64,000 bases of DNA from Scalesia atractyloides. Taxonomy: Eukaryota; Streptophyta; Magnoliopsida; Asterales; Asteraceae. Every line of letters starts with the position of its first letter. The stretch's first letter is position 1. The stretch lies in contig CAMTDV010000030.1 of NCBI GenBank assembly GCA_947069175.1, forward strand, positions 99,100,411 to 99,164,410. The letters run 5' to 3'. Both the position numbers and the translations under genes were made by a program. Under the pieces are notes generated by a model. It saw nothing but the letters and a program-made list of their open reading frames with translations. It had not been told where the DNA came from and ran no database searches. Positions 10,836-22,870 of the stretch are shown here, piece after piece.

Positions 10836-12489
10836 ATCTCTCACTTAAAGGCTTTGCACAGTTCAGAAAGGTCGTCCAAGTAAACCCATCACCAGTGACT
10901 TCGGTAGTCTTCACATTTCTAATCAAAACCACATAGTTGCAACCGTCGTCTTCATCAGATACTTGAAGTGCCGGTTGAAGATCCCCCGAGCTCCAACCAG
11001 AAGTCGAAACCGACTCATCCTCTATCTCAACTGGTATGCACAATCCACTAGCTCTAGAGATACCTCGAGAATCAACACCACTCTCTAGATTCGACAAAGG
11101 TTTCACATAAAAGATTTTATCAATCGAAATCTGGGTCTTAAAAATCAATCTAAGTTTTCTAAGTGTGTCCAAAACACTTTTGCTCCCATTGTTACCAAGT
11201 CCTTGAATTAGCTTAGACCTCCAATCTCGTTCAGCTTGAACCACCTTGACACCAACATTCACGCTTGCAAAATGGACTCTTTTTACCCATTTGACTAAGC
11301 AAACCAAACTTTGTTAAAAAGGACGACTATACTTCCCTCAGCAGATACTTCCACCATTTACAATGATCCTCTTTTGTTTCCACAAGCAATGACTAGATTA
11401 CAATTAGTTACCTTCTATCTACCACCACTGAATTCTACTTGTAGCCCTTATTCATCCAGTTGACTTACAAACATAAGATTAGTCTTCAACCCTAGAATAA
11501 CCCTGACATTCTTCAAATTCCATATGGTTCCCAATAGAGTTGCCAAATTAACACCACATAAGCCTACAATATCGTGCTTTTGACCATTAAAATCCATACC
11601 CTCCCAAAGTTACCAACTTTTAATTCACCATCGCGTCCCCACTGTGCGTGGTGTACACGAAGGTTTAGTTATCTATATACCAAGAGTCCAATCTTCCATA
11701 CTATAGATTAGTGCATCTTTAATGTACTTAGTATTGTTTGCCTCGACAAAATTTTCTTTTTTCATATTTGGACAATGACTCCTAACTTGTCCAACTTCAT
11801 TATAACTCCAACACTTCACAATCTTCTGAGCTTTTGATAAGCTTCTTTCCTGACTCCAACTGCTTCTGATATTATCCCTTCCCCTACCAACATGAAATAA
11901 CTTAGAAGATGATCCTCCATTTGTGTTCTTCTAGCGACTGTCTTCACCTAGCATTGTATCCTTGATTCCTTCACAAGTCATACCACCAAGCCTCGTAGAA
12001 CTTGTAATAACTGTCACAAACCCAGACCATCATTAGGTAGAGAAGATAGTAGTATCACTACTTGATTCTCATCATCAAAAGATGATAACATGGACATAAT
12101 CGAGTTTATATTATTAATGAGACTTAGTGACTTCTCTTGCAAATCCGAGATTGAACTAGCGAAGTACCAGGGTCCAAGAACAGGAAACCCTAATTGTAAA
12201 ACACTCCAACAACAAAATCAAACAACATGTTGTCTTCCCTCTTACGAGAACAGTTTCTAGGGTATCTGTAACCCTAATCACGACGACAATCAACAACAAA
12301 TCGGACCTCGATCTATCTTCCTTTTCTACAAAAATCAATACCAGTGACCTCTCGTGTGTAAATGTACTTAACCATGATATTCCAAAGAAACCCTAATGTT
12401 AACCCCGAAAACCGAAATTCGATCAACCTTCCCTTTCTGCAAAAGCCCAAGAGAACAAAGGGAAGATCAAATAGTACTTAGGGACTAAA
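10836..12489 (-). pseudogene. Decayed internal region of the small copia element
   Basis: Read on the reverse strand this is a collapsed gag-pol. Near 11740-11830 are remnants of a gag zinc knuckle region ('QVRSHCPNMKKE'). Near 11690-11340 lie parts of the protease and GAG-pre-integrase region ('DSWYIDN', 'FVYTTHSGD', 'GQKHDIVGLCGV' after frame changes). A 160-codon open segment at 10825-11307 contains 'VEIEDESVSTSGWSSGD', which looks like the linker between integrase and reverse transcriptase. The integrase and reverse-transcriptase cores are missing, so the element is both frameshifted and internally deleted and would have relied on another copy to move. Confidence 0.7.
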
Positions 12490-12501
12490 GCTCTGATACC
12501 A
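12490..12501 (-). other. Primer-binding site of the small copia element
   Basis: The reverse strand reads TGGTATCAGAGC, two bases from the end of the 5' LTR. Confidence 0.88.
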
Positions 12502-12503
12502 CT

Positions 12504-12831
12504 TGTTGGGAACCGAGTGACGATGCGAAAATAAACAAACAAATATACACACATACACACAATAGCAGAAAAATAAAGAACACGGGAATATAATGTGGTT
12601 CGGTCAAAGTGACCTACGTCCACAGGTTACAACTAGAGTTTATTTTTTTATTAGGTACTCTCAAACAATACAATTACATCATGGGTATATATAAGACTAG
12701 ATTAAAGTTTGTAACTTGTTCACAAATAAACTGACCATAGACTATAAAACATTATGTTAGGCCGGCCGAGTAGTCTTGTATGTCGCCATGACAGCATCCA
12801 TGAGCCCAGGACTTTACAAATTAACTCAACA
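12504..12831 (-). mobile_element. 5' LTR of the small copia element
   Basis: TGTTGGGAACC...TTAACTCAACA has TG...CA ends and matches the LTR at 10524-10835. It is about 16 bp longer and differs at scattered positions, so the insertion is not recent. The primer-binding site on its left fixes the orientation. Confidence 0.88.
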
Positions 12832-13026
12832 ATAGGTATAGGTGATTAAAAGAAGTAGTTTAGGATTAAGAGTTATTTTAAAATTTAATATAATCAACTT
12901 GTAAATGTGTTAAACAAGTTTAATAGATGGATTAAAAATAAGCCTTTTAATTAAACTTGAAAAAAAGATCAATCCGAATACATTTTGTTTATTAAACTGA
13001 TAAAGTATCGGAATTTCAATTCTAAT

Positions 13027-13245
13027 TTTTTTTGAACGGCAAATTTGAATCACTGACGGACCACTGGAGTATCATCATGCCACCAGCGGAACCACCCGAC
13101 CATATCCATCCTCACGAGACATAAATAACATAATACCTATACACAAATTCAGAAGGAAACCCAATAAATATGAGAAAAACCCTTATAGGAATCAAACTCA
13201 AAACTATTAGTTCCAAAGTCTTATCCCACCAAAGCCACAAACATT
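13027..13245 (-). mobile_element. SINE, inverted copy of the 8.6-kb and 35.8-kb family
   Basis: The reverse strand matches the SINE at 35814-36023: 'GTGGCTTTGGTGGGATAAGAC' type head, 'GGTTTTTCTCATATTTATTGGG', 'GGTTCCGCTGGTGGCATGATG' and 'CAGTGGTCCGTCAGTG', ending in an A-run (+ strand T-run at 13026-13033). The 5' edge is uncertain. Confidence 0.72.
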
Positions 13246-13435
13246 TTTTTTTTGTAATGTATCACTCATCTTTGTGATTAACTCCCAATCGCTCTATACA
13301 TTTATGAATTATTTTGGTATTTAAATGGAGTTGACATTGGGAAACGCGTGATATGAAAAGTAAAAAGTGGTGGTCAATGTTTTGCATAATCATCTCATGA
13401 ACCTCATTATCTCCCTAAAAGACTAACGCTTTATG

Positions 13436-13560
13436 TTGTCTATCGAATATTAAAATCATACCATCTAGGCCAATTAATGTTACAAAATTTCGACCTACTC
13501 GTGATCCAAAAAAACGAATTCTCTTTAATTATGTCCGTAGTTCTATTACTATATGAGTTA
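13436..13560 (-). mobile_element. LINE relic: extreme C-terminus of the ORF2 protein
   Basis: The reverse strand encodes 'IIKENSFFWITSRSK' and 'INWPRWYDFNIR' followed by a stop. This is the closing motif of plant L1 ORF2 (compare 'IKEDSFMWIKYRS' and 'WENWRDFNV' in the LINE at 44.4-46.2 kb). Only about 40 codons remain. Confidence 0.55.
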
Positions 13561-15060
13561 ATTACACATTTTGTTGGTATACATTGTTCAGTTTGTTCAC
13601 TTTGATATTTTATTCTATAAGTTACAAACTTAATCATCTGGATTTTATGAGCAATGGTGAAATCAAAACGTTATAATCGGTGATCGGGGAGGTCAATGAA
13701 AAAAAAAATCAAATTTATATTTGAAAAATAATACTAGTTTTGGTCAAAAGATCAATGAACTCTCTTAACCCCTCTGGCCTCTAGTTCCACTCTTGTTTAT
13801 GAACTTACTTAAAATAACAATAATCAAATAATTGTAGGTGTAAACTTTCATGGATCCATTATTTGTTAATTCAATCTTGTATTAGTAAACTTTAATTATA
13901 TTCGATCCCAAACAATTTAAATTGGTATATGGAGTCAATAGGCAGTACCAATCTTAACTAAGCTTGAGCACACATAGCCTAGTTTAAGAGGATTCAAGTC
14001 TGATTTTGTCTCCTTTCAAGTTTTATTTTAAAAATTTGAGCTTCGATGGTGAGTTGTTTTAAAAGCTTCGAAACACCAATGTAAGTATCGAAAAAAACAC
14101 TAAAAGATGAAATACTAAAGCAAAAAAGATATTGGTTTTGATAATACCGATAACAATATCAATATATTTCGGTTGGGTGAGTTTGGTTCGTCACGTTAGC
14201 GAGAAAAAAAGCATTGAAATGTGAAACATTAAACGAAATAAAACTAGAGGGATTAAGCATGTATATTAGCTAGGTTAATGAAGAAGGGTGACACATATAT
14301 AAGCAAAAATTAACTAATATGGAAAAACCTTTTATAAAGTAGGGGAACTAAACATGTATATTAAGAAAGTCAAAGTAAATGAACTAAACACGTAAACTAA
14401 CAAATTAGCTATGTCGGATTGGCCCATCGACATAGCCTTTTAGGTAAGTATATGTGTGTGTGTATATATATAATATTCTATTGCGTAAATATTATGATAC
14501 TAATGAAAGTAATGGTCAATGGGCTTGCTAAGCTCGCGAGCCTAATCAAACTTTATGCGTGAAGTTTGGACCAATTTTTTTTTGTGAACACCAATACAAA
14601 CTTAAGCTCAATCTCTTTTAAGGTTGACTTGGTTCAATTCTTATGTAGATATGTGTAGTAGCAGATTCAAGAAATATTTGTTAGGGGTTGCATATAAGGG
14701 GTTAAACTAAATCTTCAAGTGTTGTGGGTAAAATTTTACCTTATAAAATACACTATATTTTGTTTTTCAAAGGATGCACCCGTCCATCCAAGCTCTTAAA
14801 TGTATAAGTTAATAATAAAAATTTAAAAGGTAGATGGGCTCGAAAATTTAATAAGCAACATCATGAAAAGGTATTACTTTATGATATTAATAACTAGTTG
14901 TACATTATAAAATGTTGGCATACGAAATCCATACGACCCATATAATCTAAATGTAATGATTATTGGTCAAGTTATACTTTCACCATTATAATAAAACTAA
15001 AACTAGATTAGTTGGAACCTTGATTTATACATATTTTATAACCATTTCAAAGATTAATAA
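13561..15060. other. Intergenic region upstream of the SMAX1-like gene
   Basis: No gene or clear repeat is seen. The last few hundred bases should hold the distal promoter of the SMAX1-like gene, but I can name no specific regulatory site. Confidence 0.5.
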
Positions 15061-15061
15061 A

Positions 15062-15074
15062 ATATATAAAAAGG
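15062..15074 (+). promoter_or_regulatory. Candidate TATA box of the SMAX1-like gene
   Basis: ATATATAAAAAGG fits a plant TATA box. It lies about 50 bp before a pyrimidine-rich stretch (from about 15120) that looks like a 5' leader. The region is AT-rich, so chance matches are likely. Confidence 0.35.
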
Positions 15075-15203
15075 TACCTTATAATTCTCTCACTTATTAA
15101 AAAAAAGGGGGTGTAGGGTGTGTTCATCTTCCAGAAACCTTTGCAAATACTCTCTTCTCTATCATCATCATCTCCAAACAAAAAACTCAAATTTACCATC
15201 TCT

Positions 15204-15589
15204 GTAAGTAACCATGTCCACTTATTAATATATAATTTCCAAAAAGCTTTTTTTGTTTTTATTTTCATTTATTGCATACACAACTATACATACATAACTA
15301 TACATACATATACAGATAGAAACAGGGCTTCTTTATCATATTCTTGAATCCACATATCCAAATTATGACCTGATTTTTTTCTTCATCTTTATTCCGTCTG
15401 AATTTAAAGATTTTTCTTCTTGAATTTCAACAATCTTTTTTCTTCTTTTCCCATTAAAGATTTGGGGTTTTAGTTACCCTATATATTCAATTTCAATCAA
15501 GATTTTCAAAATTCCCCAATTTTAATCCGTTTTTTGAAATTCTAACTTCTGGGTTTTGTTAAAGTTTTGATTTTTTACAAAACCCAGAT
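15204..15589 (+). other. Possible 5'-UTR intron of the SMAX1-like gene
   Basis: A strong donor, CTCT|GTAAGTAACC, occurs at 15204. A T-rich tract ends in acceptor candidates such as AAAACCCAG (about 15589). The segment before it looks like leader (CT/CA-rich) and the segment after leads to the ATG at 15626. This is inferred from splice consensus only; without it the leader would be about 500 bases. Confidence 0.4.
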
Positions 15590-15625
15590 CAATTACAAGC
15601 TGAAACTGATTCTGTAAAGAATATT

Positions 15626-18600
15626 ATGAGGGCAGGTTTGAGTACGATCCAGCAAACCCTAACAGCAGAGGCAGCAACTGTGTTGAATAATTCAATAGCA
15701 GAAGCCGGCCGGAGAAACCACGGCCACACGACGCCGCTTCATGTGGCGTCGACGCTTCTCGCCTCGCCGACCGGGTTTCTCCGGCAAGCGTGTATCCGGT
15801 CCCACCCGAATTCATCCCACCCGCTCCAATGTCGAGCGCTGGAGCTTTGCTTCAGCGTGGCACTGGAACGGCTCCCAACCGCCACGTCAGCGGTTACTGA
15901 GCCCCCTCTTTCCAACGCCATGATGGCGGCCCTTAAACGGGCCCAGGCCCATCAGAGGCGTGGTTGCCCTGAGCAACAACAACCGCTTTTAGCGGTTAAA
16001 GTGGAGCTCGAACAGCTTATTATATCCATACTCGATGACCCGAGTGTGAGTCGGGTCATGCGAGAGGCTAGCTTTTCGAGCCCCGCTGTTAAAGCTACTA
16101 TTGAGCAATCGTTGGGAAGCGTGAGCAATCACGCTTCCACTGGAAATAATCTAAATCCGTCAGGTCTTGGCATCGGATTCCGGGCCTCACCGTCACCTGT
16201 CACCGTGACCGCTCCGGGTTCATTACCCGTTAACCGGAATTTGTACTTGAACCCGCGGTTACAACAAGCGAATCCGCAAAACAACAGGTCTCCGGTAAAT
16301 CTTTACCTGAACCCGCGGTTACAGCAACAACAACAAGAGCAACACGGGAATGATGATGTAAAAAGGGTTATAGAGATCATGACAAAACCCAAGAAACGGA
16401 ACCCGATTCTAGTCGGGGAATCTGAGCCCGAAACAATCCGTAGAGAGATCTTGAGACTAATCGAAACAAGTGAATTCGTACTAAACGGAGAGTTAAACAA
16501 CGTTGAGGTGATTTCAATCGAAAAAGACTTCGTTTCCATTTCGGATAAGTCACTAATCCCGGTTAAGATCAAGGAATTGTGCGATTTAATCGATATAAAA
16601 ATCGCGAGTTCGGGTAGTGGTAAAGGCGTAATAATCGACTTTGCGGATTTAAAATGGCTAGTCGAGCAACCACCGGCGACGATGGCTGCTTCGGCTGGCC
16701 GTGAATATGTGGCGGAGATGGCGAAACTAGTCGCGAAATTCGCCGGAAAAGTTTGGTTGATCGGTACCGCTACTTGTGAAACTTATTTAAGGTGTCAAGT
16801 GTATCATCCATCAATGGAAACCGATTGGGATCTACAAGCTGTACCGATTACTTCACGATCGCCACTTAAAAACATGTTCCCCAGGTAACTTTTCAACAAA
16901 ATCTTTCATATTGTACTATTGTCTAGATTCATTTGATAAGCTGTTTTGGCTATTAGTTGATGAAGTTGTTTTGGTTTGTTATAGGATGGGGACCAATGGT
17001 GTTGTTGGTGGTTCGGTTCAGTCTTTTAATCCGTTAAATAGTTTCTCGACGACGATGAATATGGATCCTACCCGAAAGATACCCTGTTGTCCGAAGTGTT
17101 CGAGTGAGTATGAACAAGAACTCGCAAAACTGAAAGAGTCGGAGAAACCGCGCCATGAGGTTAACTATAGTCTTCCTCAGTGGCTGCAAAATGCGAAACT
17201 GAAAGATCAATCGCAGGTGAGCCGATAATTAAATTCTTTTGATTTTTCGAATGATTGATTATGCGATTGTTAATTTTGGTTGGTTCTGTTTTGCAGATTA
17301 AGGATCAAGAAGTGGTTTTGAAACAAAAGATTCAAGAATTACAGAAGAAATGGCGCGATGAGTGCTTTCGGATTCATCCGAATTATAACCAATCTTCAAG
17401 ATTGGATAGAGTTGCACCCATGGTTGTACCGTTTACTGGAGCGTATAAGCCACACATGCTTCTGGCACAAAGTCAACCGCGTCAACAACCACGGTTACAA
17501 CCTCCTAGAAGTCTTCAGGAAGCTTTGCAGCCCGCTCAACCGCCACGGTTAGAGCCACCGCAAAGCCCTGTCAGAACTGATCTGGCTCTCGGACCGAAGA
17601 AACCTTCAGAAACCACGGTTAAGGACCTTTTGGGCTGTATTTCTTCAGAACCGCAAAAGGGTAAGTTCGTCGATTTAGCAGAGGCGGATTATTTCAAGCG
17701 ACTACTCAAGGGTCTGATGAAAAAAGCTTGGTGGCAACCGGAAGCGGCTTCCACCATAGCTACAACCATAACGCAATGTAAAGTAAACACTGGTTCGAGG
17801 GCTGCGTGTGGCTATTGTTTGCGGGTCCTGATCGTGTGGGAAAAAAGAAGATGGCATCAGTCCTTTCGGAGCACATAAACGGGACCAAACCGATCACGAT
17901 CGGGCTCGGGTCGAGACGTGACGGTGAGGAAACCGATATGGGCTACCGTGGTAAAACAGTAATGGACCGTATTGTTGAAGTCGTGCGTACAAAACCGTCT
18001 TCTGTAATTGTCCTTTCGGATATTGACGAAGCCGATGCGTTGGTTCGCAGCAAGATAAAACGGGACATGGAAAGTCAACGGATCATGGACTCTCATGGGC
18101 GCGAAGTTAGCCTCGGGAATGTTGTTTTCATATTAACCGCGAACTGGTCAACCGCCAACGTGGACGAGTATGAGCTCGACGAGCAACGGCTGCACTCGAT
18201 AGCAACCCGAGACTGGCAGTTGCGGTTATCCATCAGCGAAAAACGGTTAAAAAGGCGAGCGAGTTGGTTGTCGGGAAAAGATAACGCACGAAGACAAAGG
18301 AAAGAACCGGGTTTGGATCTGTCTCTCGATCTCAACCTAGCGATAGACTACGAGGAAGATCGAAACGATGGAACCGATGGCTCGATAAACTCGAGTAATC
18401 TCACCATTGACCATGAAGAAGAAAGTCAACAATTTGCGGTTATGTCATTACCTCATGAGCTATTGAAGCATAGTGATGGTGTTGTGGTGTTTAAACCGGT
18501 TAATTTTGGAAATATTCGTGTTGAAATTGAGAAAACAATTAAAAATGCATTTTCAAATATGGTGGATGAAAAAGTAATAGTTGAGGTGGAGGAGGGTTTG

Positions 18601-18822
18601 TTGGAGAATATATTAAGTGGGTTATGGTTCGGGCAAACGAGTCTAGAGGAGTGGGCTGAACAGGTACTGATTCCGAGCTTTCACAAAGTCGATGCACGGT
18701 TATCGAGGGAAACCGAAGATATGGTGATTCGACTCGAGTCTGATCGTGATTGTTTGGGCGGTGGTGGTGGTGTTGGTGATTGGTTGCCGAGCAAAATCGC
18801 TGTGGTGGTTGATGGAGTGTGA
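15626..18822 (+). CDS. SMAX1-like: SMAX1/SMXL2-type Clp-like repressor; reading frame broken in exon 3
   Basis: Exons are 15626-16884, 16985-17216 and 17297-18822, with GT-AG introns of 100 and 80 bp. The family is known to bind TOPLESS co-repressors in the nucleus and to be ubiquitinated by KAI2-MAX2 in karrikin/KL signalling. The start MRAGLSTIQQTLT and the following double Clp-N region (residues about 1-165, with RRNHGHTTPLHVASTLL and RGCPEQQQPLLAVKVELEQ) are almost SMAX1 itself. A degenerate first ATPase region starts near residue 256 (RNPILVGES). Exon 3 gives the D2-like region: GPDRVGKKKM P-loop, YRGKT degron-type motif (near 17944), DIDEAD, SHGREVSLGN, and EAR motif LDLNL (near 18325). 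About 1,005 codons are expected, against 990 in Arabidopsis SMAX1. Near 17805 the frame slips by one base, so literal translation stops at 17878 after about 690 residues. Everything on both sides is open and conserved, so this is a recent mutation or a sequencing error. SMXL2 is the main alternative name. Confidence 0.95.
17801..17808 (+). other. Frameshift site in exon 3 of the SMAX1-like gene
   Basis: Upstream the frame reads ...QCKVNTGSRAA. Downstream, VWLLFAGPDRVGK starts at 17806, in the frame two bases further on. One missing base, or two extra, restores continuity: the family has a G/A-D-V-W-L-L-F junction here, and the sequence GCTGCGTGTGG lacks one base for it. There is no homopolymer, and no intron of plausible size fits. 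Confidence 0.9.
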
Positions 18823-20844
18823 TTTGGTATTCTCGATGGACTATATATGTAAATAGTGAGAGGAAAGGGAGGTATAGTGAAACTTTTTATAAAAAAAGGT
18901 GAGAGATGTTAAGATTTTGTTACTTTTTTATTTTAATTTTCGTGTAAATATCCAAAGTAATTATTACATTTTTAGTGTTAGGGTTTAGCAATATGATCTA
19001 GCAGATGTTATTCGTTTATTTATATTTATAAAAGCTTTATCGTATATAATTTCATGTTTGTATGGGTATCGATCATCTATAAGATGTTATTACTATATCT
19101 ATTTTTGTCGATTTTTTATATTCTTTTGTGCAAGTTAACCGTATAATATCAAATTCAGATTTCATTGAGTTATAATTTGTATTATGCGAACCAAACACTC
19201 TTAATAATGGTTTTTACTTAATGAAGTTGTATTTAATATGTATTGATATTACATACCAGAAATCTTGTATTTTTTTAGAGTCAGGTGTCTAAGTGGAAAT
19301 AAACTCTTTTACTGAGTATTTTTATTTTTGTTTAAAGTAACTAAATTTTCTTTTTCAGTTATGGAAAATTATTAAATAAGCGTATTTGTTTTTAAACTTA
19401 TATATAGATTTAAAAAATATGTAATAAATAGAAATAAAAGACGAACATAAATGGATCTTGACAAATATATTATATGAAATTCGCAAAAATAAATAAACGA
19501 ATAATTACATTCATTTATTTACCATAAAAGAAAAAAAATATCATTTTCATTAATTTAACAAACAAATATAAATGAACTACCCTCTTAGAATTCATATATG
19601 GTTTATGTTTAATTCACCTAGGACTCTAATTAACCAACATCAATTGATACAACCTTTGTACAAATAAACATATGTGAAAAGTTATCATTCGTTAGATAAT
19701 TTTGGTGTAAAATCATTAAGTTGTATGGCGTGGAATAAAGCTCATAGAGGTTTTATTATGCCACACCAGCACCATGTAAGCGAGGGGTTTTATTGTTAAC
19801 TTGAACTTCTGGAATAAAATCCTCTTTAACTATATAAAATAATAAATATGCTTGTTGAGAAGAATTATGTTATTCCAACAATGATTTTAACCAAATGTCA
19901 AAAAAGGGATAGTATTGTGAAGAAATATTTTATAGGGGTTTAGGTGCCAATTAGAAAACAATAAGGGAGGCGATCATAAATTTGTGTGAAATAAATATCA
20001 GATAGCAATGTAGCAATGATATAGATGGCTTTTAATGGTCAGAAAAGCACTTTTTGGTTTTATTAATTAATTAATAAAAACAACAAAATAGTGTGGTTGT
20101 AAATAATTCTAGACAATCACACGTCTTTGCCTCGGCCTATGACTTCATGAACTACTTCTATAACTACACCCTTTCATTTTTTTTATGTTAATTTATCTAA
20201 ATAAATGGAAAAAAAATTAATATCACTTATTTTATAACTACATAAATATATTTTTCTTATATAAACATTTCTCAAATATTATAATTTTTCGTTAAATTGG
20301 TATAGTGGTAGAAATCGAAAATACAGAATTTCTCAAATTGAGTATTGTACATTTGTACATGTAATTTGTTTGTTGCGATAACGTCTTGTTAGATGTGTTT
20401 TTTTAATAATATGCCGCCTTTTCAAAAAGACAAACCAATTAACAAACATTAATATATAAATATTTACCGTATATACACACACGATCGTGGTTTTTTTAAC
20501 TGCAGACATGCACACTATTAAAATCTACTTTTAAAATTCACTCTATTAAAATCTACTTATAAAATTCACTTATCATCTATTCTTGAACCCGTATTACTTT
20601 GATAAAAATAAACATTTGGCGCCATCAAACCGATACGTCGTCGGCCATATTTTTTTATTTAATGCGTGTCAAACAAAAATAGTTGCATATTGGTTTACAC
20701 AAAGGGATACGCGGTTGTTTGTGTGGCTGCAACTGTATAATGTGTATTAAAAGACATGAAAATAGAGAGAAAGTACCAAATTGGCCGAAAATAATAGAGA
20801 ATTTTTCAACATAACTGGGAAATGCATTTTCGGTCTTATATTCT
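18823..20844. other. 3' flank of the SMAX1-like gene and intergenic DNA
   Basis: The first 150 or so bases are probably the 3' UTR, though no canonical AATAAA stands out. The rest is AT-rich with no recognised feature. A patch at 19690-19800 (ATGCCACACCAGCACCATGT) resembles a common plant MITE interior, without definable ends. Confidence 0.5.
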
Positions 20845-20926
20845 CACACATATGTCGGCTTGACGTTCCATATATGTATCGAAGACACACATATGTCGGC
20901 TTGACGTTCCATGTATGTATCGAAGA
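20845..20926. repeat. Two tandem copies of a 41-bp unit
   Basis: CACACATATGTCGGCTTGAC and the bases after it, to about ATCGAAGA, occur twice in a row with one difference (ATATATG/ATGTATG). Confidence 0.9.
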
Positions 20927-21597
20927 TCAAATTGTGATTTCGTGATTTTTTTATAAATAACATAAAAGACTATTATTAAGATTCATAACAAGTATAACAC
21001 TATTATCGTAATAAATTTTACATTAAAATTTGTAAACTCAAAACACAACCACATAGTTTTACACCAACACGATATCATAAATGCTTTATCTTTATCAAAA
21101 TAATAAAAATTACTAATGCTTCTATTCTTAAATATTTTATAAACCATGGTAGAACTAGAACATTAATTAAATTTAGAGAGAGCCGAAAATATATGATTAA
21201 TTGGGGGCTTTTAAATTAGGATGGACCCAATAAAATAAGATAATTTACATTTCTTAATCTAAACCCTATACCCATATTTGTAAACCAAACATGGTGAATT
21301 GTTGAAGCAGCTTGTTTGTAGATACCAAAAGTATGACCATTTTACTATTTTAGTATTTTTATTTAACTTCTCTGCTTTTTTAAATTCAAAAACAAATATC
21401 GTTTTTGAGAATTGTTAATTATTAATTATTTATCTTTTTGAATTGTCTTTGCTATGATGCCTGTTTGTTGTCATGTTTTATGTGACACTTTCTAAACTCA
21501 GGCCTTTTTGCCCATCCAGACCATGTGTTTTCATGTATTGTGACGTTTGTCTAATAATTATTCAGATAACGAGTTAGAGACGTGTATTTATGTCGTG
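20927..21597. other. Intergenic, nothing recognised
   Basis: AT-rich with no gene or element that I can support. Confidence 0.5.
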
Positions 21598-21775
21598 ACA
21601 TGTTGGTCTGGTGGTTAAAAGGTCTATCTTCCTCACTAGAGACGCATGCTTGTTTTCCGTTTGGGTATAGGGACGAATCGGAGCATTAATTACGGGTTCG
21701 AACCTGAGGGGAGCGAGGGTTTACGGATTCCATCCGGTTCCCGCGTATCAGAGGGCACGGCCTCATTGCAACCAA
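21598..21775 (+). mobile_element. tRNA-derived SINE-like sequence
   Basis: A box A-like segment, 'GTTGGTCTGGTGG', is followed about 75 bases later by a box B-like 'GGGTTCGAACCTGA' and a GC-rich body ('CCATCCGGTTCCCGCG', 'GGGCACGGCC') quite unlike the surrounding AT-rich DNA. There is no clear A-tail or target-site duplication. It differs from the 8.6-kb SINE family. Confidence 0.5.
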
Positions 21776-22110
21776 AAAGTCAATCTTGAATATAGCCCCA
21801 AACAGAGTAAAATTAACACGTGAGATTCTTTGCCGTTAAAAAAATTGTATTTATAAAGTCACAAAATCTTAGTCAATATATATTATATTTATAACCACGA
21901 AGAATAAAAAATATACATCTATAACTAACACAATGCAATCATTTTGTTATTAACACTTTTTGAGTTTGACAGAATTTCCTCTAAAAGGGTCAAATGTTAT
22001 GGCTAAAATAATGTTTTACGCGGTTTTAGAAAAAAATAAAAAGTGAGACATGTATCACAATTTCTTATCGACATAGAGTGAAAAGAAGCTTTTAAAATTT
22101 CTTGATTTTT

Positions 22111-22276
22111 ATAGTTCTCGGTATATTTGTGTTTTTTATTGATATAGAAGTATAACAGTTTTTTCATGTAATTTATATAGTTAGCTCTTTGTTATAGTTC
22201 TCGGTATATTTGTGTTGTTTATTGGTATAGAAGTATAACAGTTTTTTCATGTAATTTATATAGTTAGCTCTTTGGT
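22111..22276. repeat. Two tandem copies of an 83-bp unit
   Basis: ATAGTTCTCGGTATATTTGT through AGTTAGCTCTTTG occurs twice head to tail with two or three differences. Confidence 0.92.
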
Positions 22277-22499
22277 ACAAAAATAAGTTTTTTTTAAGAA
22301 ACATATATTGTTTATACCCTCTTTAAGGGAAAAACAACTCCATGTTTCCATATGCTTAGAAAAACTTAATTTGCAAGTCTTAGTTAATAACATAACCAAC
22401 AATATGAAATACATCAGAAAACAGGAGTATTTTAATAATCTCAACTATTCATCGTTTAACGTCAACAGTTCCAACTTTCTTGACTAACAGAACCTAACG

Positions 22500-22870
22500 C
22501 CGGTTGCCAGAAAAATGTTTTTGGCCCGAAAACTCAATCTTTTCCTCTCAAACCTCTTTATAACCTTAGATCGGACATTTAGGAACCTTTTTTCTAGTAA
22601 AAGATCCAATTATTGAGATCGCTGAAAAACTTTTTTTTGCCGGAAAACTCCTTTTTGGCCGAACAATTTAACATTTTCGACCTTGACTACTTTGTAGCCT
22701 TAGATCGAACCTTTAGGAACCTTTTCCAAGTAAAAGCTCCAATTATTGAGATCATCGAAAAACTCATTTTTTGGCTGGAAAACTCAACATTTTCGTCCAT
22801 AACAACTTTTTAACCTTAGATTGGACCTTTAGGAACATTTTTCCGGTCAAAAACGTTTTTTTCCAGCTAC
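22500..22870. repeat. Degenerate tandem repeat, about three units of 116-134 bp
   Basis: The sentence CCTTAGATCGGAC...TTTAGGAAC...AAGCTCCAATTATTGAGATC...GGAAAACTC...ACATTTTCG recurs with CCTTAGAT anchors at 22564, 22698 and 22814. Short ORFs across it are by-products of the repeat. Confidence 0.75.

Noticed and set aside
17782..17799. A mini-intron explaining the SMAX1 frame change
   Set aside because: A GTAAAC...GAG segment is only about 18 bp, far below the minimum plant intron length, so a frameshift is the better explanation.
15624..18335. Overlapping ORFs on other frames of the SMAX1-like gene
   Set aside because: These are shadows of strongly coding sequence and have no family similarity.
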